Positions 6,649 through 11,459 of a stretch of DNA of 11,459 nt are shown piece by piece (position 1 is the stretch's first letter; the number at the start of each line of letters is the position of its first letter). The translations under genes were made by a program, and so were the position numbers. The stretch covers positions 1 to 11,459 of the forward strand of contig CANLGS010000054.1 of NCBI GenBank assembly GCA_947490035.1, in the 5' to 3' direction. The DNA comes from Gemmataceae bacterium (lineage in GTDB: Bacteria; Planctomycetota; Planctomycetia; Gemmatales; Gemmataceae). The notes under the pieces were generated by a model. The model was not told the DNA's origin, made no database searches, and saw only the letters and a program-made list of their open reading frames with translations.

Positions 6649-7329
6649 ATGTCCAAAATCATCGTCATCACGGGCGCGACGCGCGGTCTGGGTCGGGCGC
6701 TGGTGTCGGCGTTCGCCGTCGGCGGGCACACCGTCGTCGGATGCGGTCGCAGCGACGGCCACGTGCGCGCCCTCCGCGCCGACTTCCCCGGCCCGCACAG
6801 CTTCGCGCAGGTCGATGTGACTGATTGCTACGCGGTCGGCAATTGGGCAAACGAGGTGCTGGCGAAGTACGGCCCGCCGGATTTGCTCGTCAACAATGCG
6901 GCGATCATGAACACACCGGCGCCGTTGTGGGAGGTGCCCGCCGACGAGTTCCTCGCCGTCCTCGACGTGAACGTGATGGGCGTCTTTTACGTCCTCAAGG
7001 CGTTCGCCCCCGCGATGGTCGCGCGCAAGGCCGGCGTGATCGTGAACCTGTCGAGCGGGTGGGGGCGCAGCACCGCGCCGGAGGTCGCGCCGTACTGTGC
7101 CACGAAGTACGCCATCGAAGGTCTGACGCTGGCGCTCGCGCAGGAGTTGCCGCCCGGCATGGCCGCGATCCCGCTGAACCCCGGCGTCATCGACACGGAC
7201 ATGCTGCGGCAAGCGTTCGCCGACGGCGCGAGCAGTTACCCCAAGCCCGACGCGTGGGCGAAGCGCGCCGCGCCCTTCCTGCTGAACCTTAGCGCGAAGG
7301 ACAACGGCCGCCCGATGACCGTGAGTTAA
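6649..7329 (+). CDS. Short-chain dehydrogenase/reductase (SDR)
   Basis: A 226-residue classical-type SDR, a little shorter than the usual ~250. Motifs in order: cofactor loop TGATRGLG (8-15, TGxxxGxG), R34 in GCGRS at the end of the second strand (favours NADP(H)), DVTD (56-59), NNAA (82-85), catalytic N108, S135/S136 in VNLSS, Y149 and K153 in YCATK, then NPG (177-179). The full Asn-Ser-Tyr-Lys set is present, so an active cytoplasmic oxidoreductase is expected; the substrate is not evident. The C-terminus is compact and ends shortly after a variable lid, which may explain the short length. The start has only a weak upstream AGG. It follows the CAP gene on the same strand, but a large hairpin fills the gap. 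Its stop codon overlaps the left arm of the next inverted repeat. Confidence 0.95.
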   Translation: MSKIIVITGATRGLGRALVSAFAVGGHTVVGCGRSDGHVRALRADFPGPHSFAQVDVTDCYAVGNWANEVLAKYGPPDLLVNNAAIMNTPAPLWEVPADEFLAVLDVNVMGVFYVLKAFAPAMVARKAGVIVNLSSGWGRSTAPEVAPYCATKYAIEGLTLALAQELPPGMAAIPLNPGVIDTDMLRQAFADGASSYPKPDAWAKRAAPFLLNLSAKDNGRPMTVS

Positions 7330-7450
7330 GAGGAAGAGCCGCAGATAACGCAGAAGAACGCAGATAAGACAAGAAGGCTGTGTTCTTAAAACAGTTCTTC
7401 TCTTCTGTTTTGATCTGCGTTCTACTGCGTCATCTGCGGCTCTTCCTCTT
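7328..7450. repeat. Inverted-repeat element, copy 2 (38-bp arms, two mismatches)
   Basis: The arms 7328-7365 and 7413-7450 are 38-bp reverse complements with two mismatches (A/G and A/T). This is the same family as 5825-5943: both share AGAGCCGCAGATAACGCAGA, continuing AGAACGCAGAT, and have related centres. The outer ends differ between copies (AAGAGGA here, GGAGC there), yet each is self-complementary within its own copy. The left arm starts inside the SDR stop codon and the right arm ends 24 bases before the next start, so it fills the gap and could act as a terminator. Confidence 0.9.
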
Positions 7451-7474
7451 CCCCTCTTCTCTCCGAGTTTCTCC

Positions 7475-8656
7475 ATGCCCCCGAAGAAGGTCGCGGCGGT
7501 TGTCACCGAGTATCGCAAAACGTCCCACGCGGACGTGATCCTGCGCAACATCCTCGGCGGCTACCCCGACGGCGCCAAACCCAACCTCGAACTCGTGTCG
7601 GTCGTCACCGATCAGGTGCCGAAGAACGACATGAGCCGCGACCTCGCCAAGAAGCACGGCTTCACCATCTACGGCACCGTGGCCGAAGCGCTCACGCTTG
7701 GCGGGAAGACGCTCGCGGTGGACGGCGTGCTGTCCATCGGCGAACACGGCAAGTACCCGGCCAACGACAAGGGCCAGACGCTCTACCCGCGGCGCCGGTT
7801 CTTCGAGGAGATTTGCAAGGTCTTCGAGGACACGAAGAAGTCCGTGCCGGTGTTCAACGACAAGCACCTCGCGGCCACGTGGGACGACGCGAAGTGGATG
7901 TACGACCGCTCGCGGAAGCTGTTCGTGCCGTTCCTCGCGGGGTCGTCTGTGCCGGTGACGTGGCGCCGGCCGAACCTCGTTTTGCCGAAGGACTGCGAAC
8001 TCGTCGGCGCGGTGCAGTTCGGGTACGGGCCGTTCGAGGGTTACGGGTTCCACGCGCTCGAAGGGTTGCAGTGCATGGTCGAGCGGCGCAAGGGCGGCGA
8101 GACCGGCGTGAAGGCCGTCACCTTCCACCCGCCCAAAACGATGTGGGAGTCGTTCGACAAACAGGAGTGGACGAAGCCGGTGCTGGAAGCGGGGCTGAAG
8201 TTGATTCTGAAACACGACAAGGGCGACGTGCGCGAATCGACGATGAAGTCCGCGACCGCGGGCACGTTCGAGGTCGAGTACCGCGACGGTCTGCGCGCGT
8301 TCGTCGTGCTGCTCAACGGCTGGATGCACGACGGCGACGGCGACGGCGGCGGGTTCATCTTCGCCGGTCAGCGCAAGGGGCAGGACAAGCCGGACGCGTG
8401 CCAGTTCTATTTGCAGACGCCGGACCCCTACGCGCACTTCGCCGAACTGACGCGCGCAATCGATTCGCTGGTAAACACCGGGCACGCGCCGTACCCGGTC
8501 GAGCGCACACTCGTCACGACTGGCGTCCTCGACGCGGTGATGACCAGTCGGCACGAGAAGGGAAAGCGGATCGAAACGCCGCACTTGGAGATTTCCTACA
8601 AGCCGACCGAGTGGGCGCCGGCGAAGGGTGACATTCCCAAGCCGGACAAGAAGTGA
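7475..8656 (+). CDS. Conserved-looking protein, possibly Gfo/Idh/MocA-like oxidoreductase
   Basis: A 393-residue protein without signal peptide or membrane helix. The N-terminal ~165 residues look like a Rossmann-type alpha/beta domain: strand VAAVVTEY (6-13), a helix with H18 and D20, strand LELVSVVTD (38-46), helix then HGFTIYGTVAEAL (61-73), and LAVDGVLSIGEHGKYP (80-95). The order resembles Gfo/Idh/MocA proteins, but the classical GxGxxG loop is absent. Highly constrained-looking motifs follow: LYPRRRFFEE (103-112), VPVFNDKHL (124-132), PFLAGSSVPVTWRRP (152-166) and FGYGPFEGYGFHALEG (182-197). The C-terminal part is a probable alpha+beta domain ending in a lysine-rich tail. I recall such proteins only as hypothetical or oxidoreductase-like entries in planctomycetes and related bacteria. 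No substrate can be proposed. The ATG at 7475 is the natural start; no Shine-Dalgarno site precedes it. The gene is real on length, codon bias and composition. Confidence 0.87.
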   Translation: MPPKKVAAVVTEYRKTSHADVILRNILGGYPDGAKPNLELVSVVTDQVPKNDMSRDLAKKHGFTIYGTVAEALTLGGKTLAVDGVLSIGEHGKYPANDKGQTLYPRRRFFEEICKVFEDTKKSVPVFNDKHLAATWDDAKWMYDRSRKLFVPFLAGSSVPVTWRRPNLVLPKDCELVGAVQFGYGPFEGYGFHALEGLQCMVERRKGGETGVKAVTFHPPKTMWESFDKQEWTKPVLEAGLKLILKHDKGDVRESTMKSATAGTFEVEYRDGLRAFVVLLNGWMHDGDGDGGGFIFAGQRKGQDKPDACQFYLQTPDPYAHFAELTRAIDSLVNTGHAPYPVERTLVTTGVLDAVMTSRHEKGKRIETPHLEISYKPTEWAPAKGDIPKPDKK

Positions 8657-8670
8657 ATCCGTTTGCTCTC

Positions 8671-8780
8671 TTCGCCCCGAAGGGCGTTGGGAATAGCTCA
8701 GGGCGAAAGCTCTGAGTGTGGTGTCGCGAACCACCTGGCCGCGTTCCCTGGGCTATTACCCAACGCCCCTTCGGGGCGAA
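8671..8780. repeat. Inverted-repeat element between convergent genes
   Basis: The left arm 8671-8703 (TTCGCCCCGAAGGGCGTTGG, then GAATAGCTCAGGG) and right arm 8746-8780 are reverse complements apart from two single-base insertions and one substitution. The terminal 13 bases, TTCGCCCCGAAGG, are perfect. Each arm also contains a small self-hairpin (CGCCCCGAAGGGCG; CGCCCCTTCGGGGCG). It lies between the convergent ends at 8656 (+) and 8803 (-), a good position for a bidirectional terminator. The centre has no coding capacity. It is a family distinct from the other repeats here. Confidence 0.85.
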
Positions 8781-8802
8781 AACCAAGACGACTGCCCTCT
8801 GT

Positions 8803-10404
8803 CTACTTCACCTTCTTCCGCTCCTTCAAGTCGTACTTCTCGCCGGTCAGCACCTCTTCGTAATCCTTCTCGCCGTCCGGCTTCTTCGTCGTGTCGTAGA
8901 ACGCGACCTTCGTCCGGCCGATCACCTCCGCCACGGTGCCGGTCACGACGATCGCGGTGCCCTCGTCCAGACCGATGCCCAGGTACTGCGGGTACTGCTT
9001 CATCAGACCGGTCATGTCGGCGGTGCGCTTGCGCGCGAAGAAGTGCTGATCGACGGCGCACCCCGGCAGGTAGCCGAAGCCGCGCTCGTACCCTTCGGCG
9101 GCCATCACGGTGTTGCCGAGCGGGTGGCCGCGCGGCATGAACTCGCCCTGGATGCTCGCGCCGGCCGAACTGCCGCCGATCACCCCGCCGCGCGCCAGCA
9201 CGTCGCGGAACCGCTTCTCGGTGAGCGTAGATTCGTAGGAATCGACGAACCGCCACTGTCGGCCGCCGCTGAACCACACGCCTTTCGCCTTCAACAACAC
9301 TTCCGAGAACTTCGGGTCGTCGGCCACCTTGCGGTCGCGGGTGTGCAGTGCGACGACGTTCTTCGCCCCGGCCTTCTTGAGAATCTTCTCCTCCACCGAT
9401 TCCGGCGCAAGCGGGTCTTCCATCGCGGACGTGACGACCACGATAGTCGAGTCCACGCCGCCCGCCAAGTCGATGAACTTCTTCCAGATGTCCGGCCCGG
9501 CACCGCCCCCGCCGACGATCACGAGCGAACCCTTCGCCACTTCCGCGGCGGGCGGTTTCGCGGGCGGGAACGGTGGGCTTCCGGCGCGGTTGAGCGCGGC
9601 CCGTTGAAGCTGGCACAGGTCGAGTATCGCCCCGGCCTTGTACTCGTCACTCGCGGCCGGCTTGCCCGCGCCCTTCGCGATGCAGACCGTCAGAGTCGAA
9701 TCGCCGATCACGCGGGCCACGCGCCCGCGAATGACGATCGCGGTGCCCTCGTCGAGTCCCAATCCGACGCGCGTTGGGTTGTCCGCGATCACGCCTTCCA
9801 GCCGCGTCGCGCGCTTGCGCGCGACGAAGTGCTGATCGGTTACGAACCCCGGCAGGAAGCCGAACCCGTCGGCGAGCTTCGCGGTGTCGGCACCGCCGGC
9901 GATCATCAGGTCAGTCATCACCGCGGCACCGGCCGACGAGCCGCCGATCACCGCGCCGCGCGCGTGCAGTTTGTGCAGTTCCTTCTCGACCAGCGTGCCG
10001 CGATACGCCGCGGTGAGTTTGTTCTGGTCGCCGCCGCTGAACCACACGGCGGTGGCGTCCGCGAGCGGCTTCACGAAGTCGGGGTCGTTCGCCTTCTTCG
10101 CGTCGCGCGTGTGCAGCAGCACCACGGACGCGGGCTTCAGTTCTTCCCACTGCTTCAGGAACGTGTCGGCCTTCTGCGCGTCGTCTGCGTTGGCGCTGGC
10201 CGTCGGGATGACGACGATCTTCGCCTTGTCCTTGCCGGCGAGGTCGAAGACCGCTTTGCGCGCGTCCGGCGGCATCTCCCCGCCGCCGACGATGACAAGC
10301 GGACCGGGCAAGCCGCGCGGGTCGAGCGGGACCGGGTCCGCTGCGGCGAGGCGCGACGCGCCGAGCGCAACCAGCACGACGAGCAGAGGCAGAACGCGAC
10401 GCAT
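8803..10404 (-). CDS. Secreted protein with two fused cyanophycinase-like (S51) domains
   Basis: A 533-residue protein with a signal peptide (residues 1-22, MRRVLPLLVVLVALGASRLA then AA) and two tandem copies of the peptidase S51 / cyanophycinase fold. Domain 1 (about 34-270) has nucleophile S157 in GGSSAGA, H192 in TDQHF and E219 in GLDEGTA. Domain 2 (about 292-500) repeats the set: S413 in GGSSAGA, H454 in VDQHF and E481 in GLDEGTA. Both triads look intact, so both halves could be active. Known relatives are single-domain dimers that cleave cyanophycin (beta-Asp-Arg) or aspartyl dipeptides; a fused pair would be an internal dimer. A proline-rich linker (about 277-287) joins the halves. Start: GGAG at 10412-10415 on the - strand, seven bases before the ATG; upstream frame is repeat DNA. 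It lies downstream of the LRR gene. No cyanophycin synthetase gene is in the window, so the substrate may be another beta-linked or acidic peptide. Confidence 0.91.
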   Translation of the reverse strand: MRRVLPLLVVLVALGASRLAAADPVPLDPRGLPGPLVIVGGGEMPPDARKAVFDLAGKDKAKIVVIPTASANADDAQKADTFLKQWEELKPASVVLLHTRDAKKANDPDFVKPLADATAVWFSGGDQNKLTAAYRGTLVEKELHKLHARGAVIGGSSAGAAVMTDLMIAGGADTAKLADGFGFLPGFVTDQHFVARKRATRLEGVIADNPTRVGLGLDEGTAIVIRGRVARVIGDSTLTVCIAKGAGKPAASDEYKAGAILDLCQLQRAALNRAGSPPFPPAKPPAAEVAKGSLVIVGGGGAGPDIWKKFIDLAGGVDSTIVVVTSAMEDPLAPESVEEKILKKAGAKNVVALHTRDRKVADDPKFSEVLLKAKGVWFSGGRQWRFVDSYESTLTEKRFRDVLARGGVIGGSSAGASIQGEFMPRGHPLGNTVMAAEGYERGFGYLPGCAVDQHFFARKRTADMTGLMKQYPQYLGIGLDEGTAIVVTGTVAEVIGRTKVAFYDTTKKPDGEKDYEEVLTGEKYDLKERKKVK

Positions 10405-10438
10405 GACGGTTCTCCGGTGGGTGTATGTCTTGGTTCTG

Positions 10439-10493
10439 GTGGCACAGGCTTCCAGCCTGTGTGAAAGCAACACAGGCTGGAAGCCTGTGCCAC
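10439..10493. repeat. 24-bp inverted repeat forming a tight hairpin
   Basis: The arms 10439-10462 and 10470-10493 are perfect 24-bp reverse complements (GTGGCACAGGCTTCCAGCCT, then GTGT) with a 7-base loop (GAAAGCA). Repeats of this kind are, in my recollection, common in planctomycete genomes and produce spurious peptides such as GTGFQPV. It lies between two - strand genes, 8 bases after the LRR gene's end and 35 bases before the S51 start. There it could end or stabilise the LRR transcript. Confidence 0.9.
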
Positions 10494-10500
10494 AAAGCAA

Positions 10501-11459
10501 TCACGCGCGGCGCTTCGCCTTCGGCAGGCCGGTCACGCCGGGGCGCTGGCGGAGCTTGCGCGCGACCGGCGCCGCGAGCGGGTTGCCGGCCAGCGAACAC
10601 GACGCGAGGTTCGGCAGCACCGACGGGTCGCCGAGTTTCTTCGGCCCGACCTTCAGACCGTTGTCGCTCAGGTCCAGTTGGATCAGGTTACGCAGCGCCG
10701 GTGCGTCCAGCAGCGTCGCAACCGCGGTGTCGGAGAGTTTACAGCCTTTGAGCGCGAGCCGCGTGAGTGACGCGAACTTCGGGGACGCGAGCTTCTTCGC
10801 GGCGGTCGCGCCGACCGGGCACCCGGACAGGTTGAGGTGACGCAGGTCCGGCATGTTCAGCTTGGTGAAGAACTTGTCGAAGTGTGCCGGCGTCAGCTCG
10901 TCGTAGTTGCGCAGGTGGGCCAGTTCCAGCGCGCGCAGACCGCGCAGTGCAGGATTCGCGGCCAGCGCCGCCAGTCCGGACGGGCCGAGCGTGTTGCCGG
11001 ACAGGTCGAGGTGTTGCAGGCTGGTGAACCGCTTGCACGCGGCGATCGTCTTGACCTCCGACGGCGCGAGCGCGCTCTGGGAGAGGTTCAGGATGCGGAG
11101 CGACGGAGCCCACGGCGCGCGGGCGAGGTCGGCGACGAACGAGCCGGCGGCGCACCGCGCCAGGCTCAAAACACTCAGCGCGAACCCGGTCGCGCCGGCC
11201 AGCACGTCGCCCCGCGTTCCGGCGTAGTTGAAGGTTCCGTCGTCGCACACCAGCTTCGCGAGCGCCGGGAACGTGCGCGTCCGCGCGAACGTGAGCCACG
11301 CGGTCTCGGTGAAGTCGTTGCGCGACAGGTCGAGCGTGTGCAACCGCGGGAACGCGGGCAGGCGCGCGAGCGCGTCGAACGTCTCGGACGTCAGCCCGTC
11401 GTCGAGCGTCAGCGCGCGCAGCCCGCGGAACCAGTCCGCGCCCGCCAGCGCGCGCAGCC
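10501..11459 (-). CDS. Leucine-rich-repeat protein, N-terminus outside the window
   Basis: At least 318 residues of a leucine-rich-repeat protein; the frame stays open to the right edge, so the start is missing. A TTG at 11343 is internal, because LRR sequence continues upstream of it (WFRGLRALTLDDGLTSETF). About ten units of roughly 24-30 residues are visible, with rungs such as LHTLDLSRNDF, LRILNLSQSAL, LQHLDLSGNTLG, LRALELAHL, LRHLNLSGCPVG, LTRLALKGCKL and LIQLDLSDNGL, of the ribonuclease-inhibitor-like type. The C-terminus is basic (PKAKRRA). No enzyme motif or membrane segment is present in the visible part. Gemmata-type genomes carry many such proteins, often with an N-terminal TIGR02996 domain; whether this one does cannot be seen here. 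A role in protein-protein binding is the family expectation. The S51 gene follows it on the same strand across a hairpin. Confidence 0.9.
   Translation of the reverse strand, partial: LRALAGADWFRGLRALTLDDGLTSETFDALARLPAFPRLHTLDLSRNDFTETAWLTFARTRTFPALAKLVCDDGTFNYAGTRGDVLAGATGFALSVLSLARCAAGSFVADLARAPWAPSLRILNLSQSALAPSEVKTIAACKRFTSLQHLDLSGNTLGPSGLAALAANPALRGLRALELAHLRNYDELTPAHFDKFFTKLNMPDLRHLNLSGCPVGATAAKKLASPKFASLTRLALKGCKLSDTAVATLLDAPALRNLIQLDLSDNGLKVGPKKLGDPSVLPNLASCSLAGNPLAAPVARKLRQRPGVTGLPKAKRRA

Noticed and set aside
5825..7450. CRISPR array based on the two related repeat copies
   Set aside because: Only two copies, about 1.4 kb apart, each internally palindromic and separated by genes; no regular spacers or cas genes.
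7430..8734. A 434-codon open frame on the - strand opposite the 393-residue protein
   Set aside because: It starts and ends within repeat elements, is arginine-rich, and has no recognisable motif; the + strand frame has coherent motifs.
8716..10464. A 582-codon open frame on the + strand opposite the S51 gene
   Set aside because: Its composition is a typical antisense shadow (RR, VG, ADDH runs), and it begins and ends inside inverted repeats. The opposite strand has two intact S51 domains and a Shine-Dalgarno site.
10405..10500. N-terminal extension of the S51 protein (containing GTGFQPV and HRLEACAT)
   Set aside because: These peptides are translations of the 24-bp inverted repeat, and they lie ahead of a proper signal peptide with its own Shine-Dalgarno site.
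1..11459. Defence island, secretion system or biosynthetic cluster
   Set aside because: No nuclease, helicase, toxin-antitoxin, transporter or synthase genes are present; the genes are mixed metabolic, envelope and signalling functions.

Overview
The window looks like chromosomal DNA of a planctomycete of the Gemmata type (Gemmataceae). The evidence is GC-rich coding DNA with strong third-position GC bias, a large Ser/Thr kinase with a beta-helix-like ectodomain, a Gemmata-style leucine-rich-repeat protein, many short hairpin repeats between genes (including the 'cacaggcttccagcctgtg' type that I recall as common in planctomycetes), and a mix of genes with and without Shine-Dalgarno sites. This assignment is inference from gene style, not a database match.

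Layout, left to right. Positions 1-342 are less GC-rich, carry no convincing gene, and end in a perfect 32-bp palindrome. Next, on the + strand, come an M20 metallopeptidase of the ArgE/DapE type (343-1494) and a 52-residue protein with a lysine/alanine/proline tail (1566-1724). Convergent to these, on the - strand, is a membrane Ser/Thr kinase of about 1260 residues (1800-5582). It has a clear sigma70-type promoter and a structured leader. Divergent from the kinase is a + strand run of three genes: a secreted CAP/SCP (YkwD-like) protein (6034-6510), a short-chain dehydrogenase (6649-7329) and a 393-residue protein possibly related to Gfo/Idh/MocA oxidoreductases (7475-8656). The last two genes are on the - strand: an LRR protein running off the right edge (10501 to beyond 11459), followed downstream by a secreted protein with two fused cyanophycinase-like (peptidase S51) domains (8803-10404).

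The genes do not form an obvious single pathway. They read as a peptide/amino-acid hydrolysis and cell-envelope mixture: M20 amidohydrolase, secreted S51 hydrolase, secreted CAP protein, sensor-like kinase and LRR protein. No defence system, CRISPR array, tRNA, rRNA or autonomous transposon was found.

The most unusual property is the intergenic DNA. Most junctions are occupied by an inverted repeat: 295-326, 1730-1796, 5825-5943, 6522-6635, 7328-7450, 8671-8780 and 10439-10493. They differ in sequence, but two (5825-5943 and 7328-7450) are clearly the same family. In those two copies the outer stem ends differ between copies yet remain self-complementary within each copy. Several are 110-123 bp long, the size expected of small non-autonomous palindromic elements (MITE/REP-like). 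They may serve as terminators or mRNA-stabilising hairpins between neighbouring genes.
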